From: Clostridia bacterium
Lineage (GTDB): Bacteria > Bacillota_A > Clostridia > Oscillospirales > CAG-272
NCBI GenBank assembly: GCA_017454075.1
Contig: JAFTDQ010000042.1
Location: forward strand, 1-7,245
Reading direction: 5' to 3'
Length of the DNA: 7,245 bases
Both the position numbers and the translations under genes were made by a program. The notes beneath the pieces were generated by a model, which was not told the DNA's origin, did no database searches, and saw only the letters and a program-made list of their open reading frames with translations. Positions 1-6,399 of this stretch are shown here, in pieces (position 1 is the first letter of the stretch; every line of letters begins with the position of its first letter).

Positions 1-1
1 C

Positions 2-1120
2 GACATATATTCGGTCGGCGTGATGATGTACGAGATGGCGACCGGTCAGCTCCCGTTTGTAGCCGACACTCCGGTCGAGATCGCGCGAAAGCATATAACG
101 GAAATGCCCCGAAGACCGAGAGAGCTCAATCCCGAGATACCCCTCGGGCTCGAGCAGGTCATACTCGGAGCTATGGAAAAAAATCCGGATCAGAGGTTTT
201 CCACGGCCGAGCAGATGGGCGCGTTCGTATCCCGGCTCAGGGCAAATCCCGACCGAGTGTTCCGCACGGTCAGGAAAGATACCGGGACGATAGTCCCGAA
301 AAGGACGCCCGAGGAGCAGGAGATGGCAAAGGGAAAGAAAAAACAGAAAAAGAAGCAGAGCACGTCGATGTTCCCGATCATATGCGGGGTGACCGTCGCT
401 TTCCTTGCCGTTTTTCTCATCACGGGACTTTATATGTTCGACAAAGTCCTGAAAGCCGAAAGCGAGAATTCACCGATAACGGTGGAGGTTCCGGACGTCA
501 CGGGAAAACTTTACGACGACAAGGTAAAGTCGGCGTTCGACCGGACCATATATGACGTCAGGATAGAATACAAATACGACGCGAGCTATCCGAAGGATAC
601 CATAATAAAACAGGATCCCGCCGGAGGGGCAAAGCGAAAGGTGCTGAAAAACAGGCAGTACTGCGCCGTCACACTGACCGTCTCTCACGGATCGAGAATG
701 GTTAGCGTTCCGGATCTTACGCTTATGGACTACAGAACGGCTCAGATCAGGGCCGAAAAGCTCGGTCTGAGCGTGAAGCTGCAGCCGGTGGATTCCGATA
801 CGGTCGAGATAGGATTCGTCGTGAAATCTGACCCGGCGGCGAAGACGAGCGCCGAGGTCGGCTCGGTCCTGACGCTTTATTACAGCCGCGGGAGCGTGGC
901 GGAAAACGTCAAGGTCCCGTCGCTCACAGGAATTACCCCGGTTCAGGCGTATCAGAAGATGGAGAGCATTCTTGCCGTCGGGAAAGTGACGTATTCTTAT
1001 TCGTCGACGGTACCGTCGGGAAATATAATATCGCAGAGTGTCCCGTCGGGCAGCTCGGTCCCGAGGGGGACGAAAATCGATTTTGTCATCAGCAGCGGAT
1101 CGGAACCCACCGGGGAATGA
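2..1120 (+). CDS. Ser/Thr protein kinase with three PASTA domains, PrkC/StkP/PknB type (5' end missing)
   Basis: The frame is open from base 2, so the gene begins upstream of the window; 372 codons remain. The first residues, DIYSVGVMMYEMATGQLPF, are the DxxSxGxxxYE(M/L)xxGxxPF segment of Hanks-type kinases (subdomain IX). They are followed by the C-lobe helices and the usual PxxRF-like motif (NPDQRF). The ATP-binding and catalytic loops lie outside. A Lys-rich cytoplasmic stretch (about 326-355) precedes one membrane helix (about 371-439). Outside the membrane are three PASTA repeats at about 476-691, 692-892 and 893-1099, each opening with a VPD/VPS(L/V)TG-like motif and ending in a GS/G-rich turn. 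The protein stops shortly after PASTA 3. By family knowledge, such kinases bind muropeptides or lipid II through PASTA repeats and phosphorylate division, wall and metabolic proteins. Its stop is 26 bases before the glutamine synthetase start. In many Firmicutes rsgA and rpe follow this kinase; here they do not. Confidence 0.95.
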   Translation, partial: DIYSVGVMMYEMATGQLPFVADTPVEIARKHITEMPRRPRELNPEIPLGLEQVILGAMEKNPDQRFSTAEQMGAFVSRLRANPDRVFRTVRKDTGTIVPKRTPEEQEMAKGKKKQKKKQSTSMFPIICGVTVAFLAVFLITGLYMFDKVLKAESENSPITVEVPDVTGKLYDDKVKSAFDRTIYDVRIEYKYDASYPKDTIIKQDPAGGAKRKVLKNRQYCAVTLTVSHGSRMVSVPDLTLMDYRTAQIRAEKLGLSVKLQPVDSDTVEIGFVVKSDPAAKTSAEVGSVLTLYYSRGSVAENVKVPSLTGITPVQAYQKMESILAVGKVTYSYSSTVPSGNIISQSVPSGSSVPRGTKIDFVISSGSEPTGE

Positions 1121-1128
1121 GATCGGAC

Positions 1129-1137
1129 GGAAGGCGG
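1129..1137 (+). promoter_or_regulatory. Likely ribosome binding site for glnN
   Basis: GGAAGGCGG lies nine bases before ATG 1147 and decides that start over the ATG at 1117, whose only nearby purine run (GGGGA) abuts the start codon. The match to the Shine-Dalgarno consensus is imperfect. Confidence 0.5.
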
Positions 1138-1146
1138 CATCATCAC

Positions 1147-3225
1147 ATGGAGCAAATGGAAAACAACGGAAATACACTTACGGTCGGCTTCGGCTCGATG
1201 GTCTTCGGCGACGCCGAAATGAAAAATTACCTCGGTGAAGAGGTCTATCAGAAACTCCGCAGGACGCAGAAAAACGGGCGCGGTCTGGCGCCGGATATCG
1301 CCGACGCCGTGGCTGACGGAATGAGAAAATGGGCCGTTTCACGCGGCGCGACGCACTATACTCACTGGTTTCAGCCGATGACGGGAGTGACCGCCGAAAA
1401 GCACGACAGTTTTATCTGCTACGACAAAGAAGGCAGGGCGATAGACGGCTTCTCGGGGAAAGAACTCATAAAAGGCGAAAGCGACGCGTCATCTTTTCCG
1501 TCGGGAGGCCTTCGCGCGACCTTTGAAGCGCGCGGCTACACCGCCTGGGATCCCACGTCATATGCGTTCGTGAAGGGACGCACGCTTTATATCCCGACCG
1601 CTTTTTATTCATACAGCGGACACGTGCTCGATAAAAAGACCCCGCTTCTCCGGTCGATGGAGCGCCTGAACAAGGCGGCTCTGCGCATACTTGCGCCATT
1701 CGGCAACAACGAGGTCCTGCATGTCAATCCGACGGTCGGTCCCGAGCAGGAGTATTTTCTCGTTCCGGAAGAACTTTTTGAACTCAGACACGACCTCAAA
1801 TATACGGGACGCACGCTTTTCGGCGCAAAGCCTCCGAAGGGACAGGAGCTTGACGATCACTATTACGGCGCGATAGACCCGAGGGTCTCCGCTTTTATGA
1901 GCGAGGTGAACGAAGAACTCTGGAAACTCGGAGTCCCGGCAAAGACGGAACACAACGAAGTCGCCCCCGCTCAGTTTGAGCTCGCTCCGATCTTCGCCAC
2001 GGCAAACATTGCGGCGGATCAGAATCAGATAACCATGGAGGTGCTCCGTACCGTCGCGAGAAAGCACGGCTTCGTTTGCCTGCTTCACGAAAAGCCCTTC
2101 GACGGACTTAACGGATCGGGGAAACACAATAACTGGTCACTTTCGACCGACAGGGGCACAAATCTGCTCGAGCCCGGGGATACGCCTTATGAAAACGCGC
2201 AGTTCCTGCTGTTTGTCACGGCGCTCATCTCCGCCGTTGACAGATACCCGGAGCTCATCCGCGTTTCTGTCGCCACGGCGGGAAATGACTGCCGGCTCGG
2301 GGGAAGCGAGGCGCCACCGACGATAATCTCGATCTTCCTCGGCGATGAGCTGACCGAAATACTTGAATCGGTGAAAAACGGGACGCCCTACGGCGGGAGG
2401 GAGAAAGAGCTCCTCCGCGTAGGCGTGCACGTCCTTCCGAAATTCCCGAGGGACACTACGGACCGCAACCGCACGTCACCGATCGCATTCACGGGAAACA
2501 AGTTTGAGTTCAGAATACCGGGCAGCTCGGCGTCGATCTCCGATATCAACACCGTAATAAACTCGATCATGTCCGAGACGCTCAACGGCTATGCAGACGC
2601 GCTCGAGGGCTCGGATGATTTTGAAAAAAGTCTCCATGAACTCATAAGATCGGAGCTTTCCGCCCACGAACGCATAATATTCAACGGCAACGGGTACGGA
2701 GAGGAATGGAGAGAAGAGGCCGCGCTCCGGGGTCTGCCCGAGATCGGCTCGACTCCCGAGGCGTGCGATACTTATCTCAGCGACAAAAACGTGGCTCTCA
2801 TGACGACGCTCGGCATCCTCACGGAAGAGGAGATGCGCGCAAGATACGAGATAATGCTCGAGAGTTACGTCAAACTGACGTATATAGAGGCGCTCACCAT
2901 GACCGATATGGCGCGCAGGGAGATCCTCCCCGCCGTCGCTTCGTACCGCAGGACGCTTACGGGGGAAACCATGTTCGAAAACGACCTTTCCCGCAGGCTG
3001 AAAGTGCTGACGGACAATGCGTATTTCAAAATGCGCGAACTTGAAAAGGCGGTCGCCGACGCCAAGTCGGAGACGGAGACAAGGGACGCCTCCTTCATCT
3101 GCCTGAAAAGAATACTTCCGACGATGAAGCTTCTTCGCGGCTACTGCGACGCGGCGGAATCGCTCACATCTGAGGAGTTCTGGCCCTTCCCGTCATACGG
3201 AGATCTGCTTTTCGCCCTGAACTGA
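1147..3225 (+). CDS. glnN: Glutamine synthetase, type III (GlnN family)
   Basis: This cytoplasmic enzyme makes glutamine from glutamate, ammonia and ATP. The 692-residue length fits type III synthetases (about 700 residues) and is far longer than type I (about 450). Type III marks include the THWFQPMTG / TAEKHDSF block near residues 75-90, SFPSGGLRATFEARGYTAWD near 116, and NEVAPAQFELAP at about 270. The ATP-binding segment KPFDGLNGSGKHNNW starts at residue 316, and NRTSPIAF at about 441 is the glutamate/phosphate-binding arginine region. By family knowledge, type III enzymes form dodecamers and lack the adenylylation control of enterobacterial type I. An ATG at 1117 overlaps the kinase stop (ATGA) but has no well-spaced ribosome site. 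The ATG at 1147 has GGAAGGCGG nine bases upstream, so I chose it; 1156 is a third option. The frame is intact, with no missing motif seen. The acyltransferase begins one base after the stop. Confidence 0.96.
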   Translation: MEQMENNGNTLTVGFGSMVFGDAEMKNYLGEEVYQKLRRTQKNGRGLAPDIADAVADGMRKWAVSRGATHYTHWFQPMTGVTAEKHDSFICYDKEGRAIDGFSGKELIKGESDASSFPSGGLRATFEARGYTAWDPTSYAFVKGRTLYIPTAFYSYSGHVLDKKTPLLRSMERLNKAALRILAPFGNNEVLHVNPTVGPEQEYFLVPEELFELRHDLKYTGRTLFGAKPPKGQELDDHYYGAIDPRVSAFMSEVNEELWKLGVPAKTEHNEVAPAQFELAPIFATANIAADQNQITMEVLRTVARKHGFVCLLHEKPFDGLNGSGKHNNWSLSTDRGTNLLEPGDTPYENAQFLLFVTALISAVDRYPELIRVSVATAGNDCRLGGSEAPPTIISIFLGDELTEILESVKNGTPYGGREKELLRVGVHVLPKFPRDTTDRNRTSPIAFTGNKFEFRIPGSSASISDINTVINSIMSETLNGYADALEGSDDFEKSLHELIRSELSAHERIIFNGNGYGEEWREEAALRGLPEIGSTPEACDTYLSDKNVALMTTLGILTEEEMRARYEIMLESYVKLTYIEALTMTDMARREILPAVASYRRTLTGETMFENDLSRRLKVLTDNAYFKMRELEKAVADAKSETETRDASFICLKRILPTMKLLRGYCDAAESLTSEEFWPFPSYGDLLFALN

Positions 3226-3226
3226 T

Positions 3227-3667
3227 ATGTCTCCCGAAGAGAAAAATAAAAACAAAATCGTAAGAAAACAGGCTCGCCGGATGAAAAAGCCGCCGGCTCT
3301 TATCTGGTTTTTCGCCTATATCTTCGTCTCCCTGTTTTTCGGGTTGAAATACAGGGTAAGAATCAGGCGAGAGGCCGGACGGATAAAGGGACCGGCCGTG
3401 ATCCTCGCTCCGCACGTATCGGGAAAAGATCACCTGCTTGTCGCAATGGCGGCGTTTCCCGAAAGACCGAATTTCGTACTGAGCGAGCATTTTATGGCGA
3501 TAAAGCCGCTCCGCCCCGTGCTGAAGATGATTCACGCGATACCGAAAAAAATGTATTGCGCCGATCCGAGGGCGGTCATTCAGATCAAGCGGGCGATAAG
3601 GGACGGCAGGACCGTCGTTATTTTCCCCGAAGGCCGGCTCACGTGGTATTCCCGCTCCTCAGACTGA
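3227..3667 (+). CDS. N-terminal fragment of the frameshifted PlsC-like acyltransferase
   Basis: This 146-residue open piece holds the membrane-associated N-terminus, HX4D (residues 63-68) and FPEGR (133-137), then runs out of frame into about nine unrelated residues (roughly LTWYSRSSD) and a TGA. On its own it lacks the second half of the acyltransferase fold, so it is unlikely to be active. An automatic gene caller would list it as a separate gene. Confidence 0.7.
   Translation: MSPEEKNKNKIVRKQARRMKKPPALIWFFAYIFVSLFFGLKYRVRIRREAGRIKGPAVILAPHVSGKDHLLVAMAAFPERPNFVLSEHFMAIKPLRPVLKMIHAIPKKMYCADPRAVIQIKRAIRDGRTVVIFPEGRLTWYSRSSD
3641..3664 (+). other. Inferred frameshift junction (one base missing)
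   Basis: Conserved sequence is in frame with 3227 up to FPEGR(LT) at 3623-3643 and in the next frame back from RLTDGTAEL at about 3661. The total span of 1253 bases is one short of a multiple of three, consistent with a single-base deletion. There is no long homopolymer here; a CCC run (3651-3653) and repeated CTC (3655-3660) are the only simple tracts. Adding one C to that CCC run would read WYSPLLRLTDG. Confidence 0.75.
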
Positions 3668-4479
3668 CAGACGGAACGGCAGAACTCATAAAACAGCTCG
3701 GAGCAAACGTCTATCTCGCCGTGTCGGACGGCGCGGGACTGACCTTCCCGAAGTGGGCGAAGGAAAAGCGTCGGGGGATGATCGATGTCAGGACGTCCCT
3801 CCTTCTTCCCGCCGGTATAATAAAGACAACCGACGTTTCCGATATAAGAAAGATCATAGGCGGTGCCATAAAACACGACGACGAGCTTTCGCTGCCTGAC
3901 GTCGCGTTCCGCGCCCGCCGCGGAGCTCTTTCGGAAGGGCTTGAAAACATACTCTGGATATGTCCGTCCTGCCTCGGAGAGGGAACTCTCGTCACCTCCG
4001 GCAAAACCGTCTCCTGCTCCTGCGGGATGAAAGCCGCGGTCGACGGACACGGGGCCGTCGCCGGTCTTAGCCGTCCCGGGATAAAAAGCGTCGCGGACTG
4101 GTACGAATGGTGCAGGGAGCGGATCGACACAGGAAAACCGCTCACGTTCCCCTGCCGCGTTTCGCGGACGGACGAGGACGGTTATATGAAAAAGCCGTCG
4201 GACGGTGACCGCGGGATTTTCACCCTCACCGCGGATTCGGTGGGATTTGAGGGAAGAATCGGCGGAGAGGACGTCTCATTTGCCGATTCGACAGACGTGA
4301 TAAAGGGTTTCCCCGTGAGCGTCGGAAAACATTTCGATCTGTATCATCAGAACAGACTGTATTACGTTTATCCCGAAGGACCGGGATATCTGAGCGTCAA
4401 GGCGGTCTCGTATCTTGAAAGGATCACCAAGGCGGCCGAGGGCGGACCGACAGGAGAACCTACCATTGGGAAAGATTAA
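3643..4479 (+). CDS. C-terminal fragment of the frameshifted PlsC-like acyltransferase, with zinc ribbon
   Basis: This is the continuation in the -1 frame. The true protein sequence resumes at about 3655-3664 (RLTDGTAEL). GTG 3643 and TTG 3556 are formal start codons in this frame, but residues upstream of the junction are shadow translation of the other frame. The piece carries the end of the acyltransferase domain, a four-cysteine zinc ribbon (3961-4023), a DWYEWCRE segment and a C-terminal domain I do not recognise by name. The stop TAA (4477-4479) lies inside the start of mutL. I have no ribosome-site evidence for independent initiation. Confidence 0.6.
   Translation: MVFPLLRLTDGTAELIKQLGANVYLAVSDGAGLTFPKWAKEKRRGMIDVRTSLLLPAGIIKTTDVSDIRKIIGGAIKHDDELSLPDVAFRARRGALSEGLENILWICPSCLGEGTLVTSGKTVSCSCGMKAAVDGHGAVAGLSRPGIKSVADWYEWCRERIDTGKPLTFPCRVSRTDEDGYMKKPSDGDRGIFTLTADSVGFEGRIGGEDVSFADSTDVIKGFPVSVGKHFDLYHQNRLYYVYPEGPGYLSVKAVSYLERITKAAEGGPTGEPTIGKD
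4452..4456 (+). promoter_or_regulatory. Ribosome binding site for mutL, fixing a TTG start
   Basis: AGGAG sits nine bases before TTG 4466, inside the end of the acyltransferase gene. The start it implies gives an N-terminus MGKINLLD that matches the usual MutL beginning; no ATG lies at that place. The frame is open further upstream to an ATG at 4415, but those 17 residues are unlike MutL. Confidence 0.8.
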
Positions 4480-6382
4480 TCTGCTTGATATTTCGGTCGC
4501 CAACCTTATCGCCGCGGGAGAGGTGGTCGACCGCCCCGCCTCGGCGGTAAAAGAGCTTCTTGAAAACGCGGTAGACGCCGGCGCGACAAGGATAACCGTG
4601 GAGATAAAAAACGGAGGCGTTTCGCTCATCAGAGTGACGGACAACGGCTGCGGCATGTCTCGCGAGGACGCCTGCCTTTCTGTCAGACGCCACGCCACGA
4701 GCAAGATCAGGCGGGCGGAGGATCTCGACGGAATAGCTACGCTCGGGTTCCGGGGAGAGGCGCTCGCCGCGATCTCATCCGTTTCACGGTTTTCCATTTT
4801 GACAAAACGGCCCGAGGACATGACCGGGACTCTTGTAAGATGCAGGGACGGCGAGGTCGCCGACTGCACGGAGGCGGGCTGTCCCGACGGGACGACGATC
4901 TCGGCCGAGGACCTGTTCTCAAACGTTCCGGCACGCCGCAAATTTCTCCGCAGGGATATAACCGAGACGGCGGCCGTCACCGCCGTCGTTGAAAAAATCG
5001 CGCTTTCAAGACCCGATATCGGGATAAGATACATAACCGACAACGTTCTTCGCTTCTCGACGCCGGGCGACGGAAAGCTCATCAGCGCTATATACGTCAC
5101 GCTCGGGAGGGATTTCGCCTCAAAACTGATCCCGGTCGACGATCTGACCGACGGGATCGCGGTCAAAGGATATATAGGCACGCCCGAAAACTGCCGCGGG
5201 AGCCGCTCCTGCGAAAACTTTTTCATTAACGGCAGATTCGTAAGATGCCAGACTGCTGCGGCGGCTCTCGAGCAGGCGTTTTCGTCCTATATTCCGAAAG
5301 AAAAATTCCCGTGCGCCGTGATCAACATTTCGTTCAATCCGGCGTTCGTCGACGTGAACGTTCACCCTCAGAAGCTCGAGGTGAAATTTTCAAACGAAAA
5401 GCCGGTGTTCAACGCGGTCTTCTGCGCCGTCAGGAACGCCCTTACCGAAAAGATACCCCGCCCGACGGACGACGGACTCCGCTATACGGGCGACAGCCGC
5501 AAACTGTTCAACGAGATAATAACGTCGAGGGCGGCCAGCCCCGAGGAGGCGATGAAGATCGCCGCCGACCGGGACCGGCTGACCGCGAGGTACGAGCAGC
5601 TTGTGATCCCACGCGAAGAGCCGCGAGTTGCGGCTGAAACGCCGCCTGCCCCGCCCGGACAGCGGGACGTTCCGGCTGATGAGCCGGAACAGGAACAGAA
5701 GACGCGCTCGGCCGATCCCGCCCCCGATACTTTTGAAACGAAAACGGACCGAATCGCCGGAGAAATCGCGCCGGAACGTGATGATGACGCCGGACCGTCC
5801 GTCGGACCCGAGATACCTGAATACAGGATAGCCGGAGTGCTGTTCGGATGCTATATATTCGTCGAGCTCGGCGACAGGATGATTGTCGTCGACAAGCACG
5901 CGGCTCACGAGCGAATAAACTATGAAAAGCTCAGATCCCGCATGGATCTCGGGACGCCTCCGTCGCAGAAGCTCCTGCTCCCGATCGAGCCGCGGCTCAC
6001 CCCGTCGGAACTTGAGGCGGCGGCTGAATTTTGCCCTGAGCTTTCCCGCATGGGATTTGAATTTTCCGAAGGCAAAATATCTGCGTATCCCTCCGGAATG
6101 TCGGCAAAGGATGCCGCCGAGTTGTTCTGTCTGATCGTCAGCCGGCTTGCCGAAGGCACCGGCGACCCTTCCGCCGACAGGATGATTTACTACGAAAAAG
6201 CGCTTTATCAGGCTTCATGTAAGGCTTCCGTGAAAGCCGGAGAAGACGACCTTCCCGAAAATCTTGACTGGATAGTCAGGCAGGTCCTTACCGATCCGAA
6301 AATAAAATACTGCCCGCACGGCAGACCGGTCGCGTTCGAATCGGATAAAAAATCATTCGAGCGCAGATTTGAAAGAAAATGA
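4466..6382 (+). CDS. mutL: DNA mismatch repair protein MutL (endonuclease type)
   Basis: MutL links mismatch recognition by MutS to strand incision and excision. From TTG 4466 the protein is 638 residues, a normal length. The GHKL ATPase domain (about 1-330) has NLIAAGEVVDRPA at 13, catalytic Glu30 and Mg-binding Asn34 in KELLEN, DNGCGM at 59-64, and GFRGEA at 94-99. A Pro/Glu/Asp-rich linker runs from about 331 to 447. The C-terminal dimerisation domain carries the nuclease metal site: DKHAAHERINYE at 476-487 (usual form DQHA), SCKASVKA around Cys585, CPHGRP at 616-621, and a final FERRF. By family knowledge these motifs mark nicking MutL proteins of bacteria without MutH. The start overlaps the preceding gene by 14 bases. 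No mutS is immediately upstream and no miaA downstream, both common neighbours elsewhere. The frame is intact and the protein looks fully functional. Confidence 0.97.
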   Translation: MGKINLLDISVANLIAAGEVVDRPASAVKELLENAVDAGATRITVEIKNGGVSLIRVTDNGCGMSREDACLSVRRHATSKIRRAEDLDGIATLGFRGEALAAISSVSRFSILTKRPEDMTGTLVRCRDGEVADCTEAGCPDGTTISAEDLFSNVPARRKFLRRDITETAAVTAVVEKIALSRPDIGIRYITDNVLRFSTPGDGKLISAIYVTLGRDFASKLIPVDDLTDGIAVKGYIGTPENCRGSRSCENFFINGRFVRCQTAAAALEQAFSSYIPKEKFPCAVINISFNPAFVDVNVHPQKLEVKFSNEKPVFNAVFCAVRNALTEKIPRPTDDGLRYTGDSRKLFNEIITSRAASPEEAMKIAADRDRLTARYEQLVIPREEPRVAAETPPAPPGQRDVPADEPEQEQKTRSADPAPDTFETKTDRIAGEIAPERDDDAGPSVGPEIPEYRIAGVLFGCYIFVELGDRMIVVDKHAAHERINYEKLRSRMDLGTPPSQKLLLPIEPRLTPSELEAAAEFCPELSRMGFEFSEGKISAYPSGMSAKDAAELFCLIVSRLAEGTGDPSADRMIYYEKALYQASCKASVKAGEDDLPENLDWIVRQVLTDPKIKYCPHGRPVAFESDKKSFERRFERK

Positions 6383-6387
6383 CTCCC

Positions 6388-6395
6388 GGGGGGAA
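6388..6395 (+). promoter_or_regulatory. Possible ribosome binding site for the repeat lipoprotein gene
   Basis: The purine run GGGGGGAA ends four bases before GTG 6400. It favours GTG over the in-frame ATG at 6379 (overlapping the mutL stop as ATGA), which has only a weak GAAAG upstream. The choice is not secure. Confidence 0.4.
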
Positions 6396-6399
6396 CAAG

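Larger units (their letters stand above)
3227..4479 (+). pseudogene. PlsC-like lysophospholipid (1-acyl-glycerol-3-phosphate) acyltransferase with C-terminal zinc ribbon, frameshifted
   Basis: The first 146 codons (ATG 3227 to TGA 3665-3667) encode a basic N-terminus, a hydrophobic segment at about residues 23-46, and the acyltransferase motif HVSGKD (HX4D; His63, Asp68). Motif FPEGR follows at 133-137. By family knowledge these are the catalytic and glycerophosphate-binding motifs of PlsC/LPLAT enzymes, which acylate lysophosphatidic acid at the inner membrane face. The protein then continues one frame back with LTDGTAELIKQLGANVYL and TFPKWAKEKRRG, then a zinc ribbon (CPSC at 3961-3972, CSC at 4015-4023) and a C-terminal domain of about 150 residues. 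Restoring one base between about 3641 and 3664 gives a single protein of about 417 residues. The resulting FPEGR-to-TDG spacing (10 residues) equals that of E. coli PlsC as I recall it. The start lies one base after the glnN stop without a clear ribosome site, suggesting translational coupling; ATG 3281 is an alternative. It could be a true pseudogene or a sequencing/assembly error. Confidence 0.85.

Noticed and set aside
1204..1218. Perfect short palindrome TTCGGCGACGCCGAA near the start of glnN, considered as an operator
   Set aside because: It lies within codons for a conserved part of the protein, has a one-base centre, and such GC palindromes are expected by chance here.
3545..3551. Run of seven A that might allow slippage into the second acyltransferase frame
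   Set aside because: A shift here would lose the conserved residues up to FPEGR, and the run is in register as Lys-Lys-Met, a poor -1 site.
3622..3628. T TTC CCC, a heptamer in the right frame for programmed -1 frameshifting, upstream of the acyltransferase break
   Set aside because: Slipping here would read FPRRPAH in place of FPEGR and destroy a motif needed for activity. The conserved sequence stays in the original frame past this point, so a one-base deletion further downstream explains the data better.
4799..4804. TTGACA, considered as a -35 promoter box
   Set aside because: No -10-like sequence occurs at the right distance (about 17 bases on), and it lies inside the mutL ATPase domain.
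4966..4987. GC-rich hairpin (8-base arms, 6-base loop) within mutL, considered as a terminator
   Set aside because: No T tract follows on either strand and it lies inside a conserved coding region.
4276..5226. Long minus-strand open frame (316 codons) opposite mutL, and similar ones opposite other genes (for example 470-1177)
   Set aside because: These are shadows caused by high GC and codon bias. The opposite strand encodes well-conserved proteins, and the antisense products show no recognisable motif.
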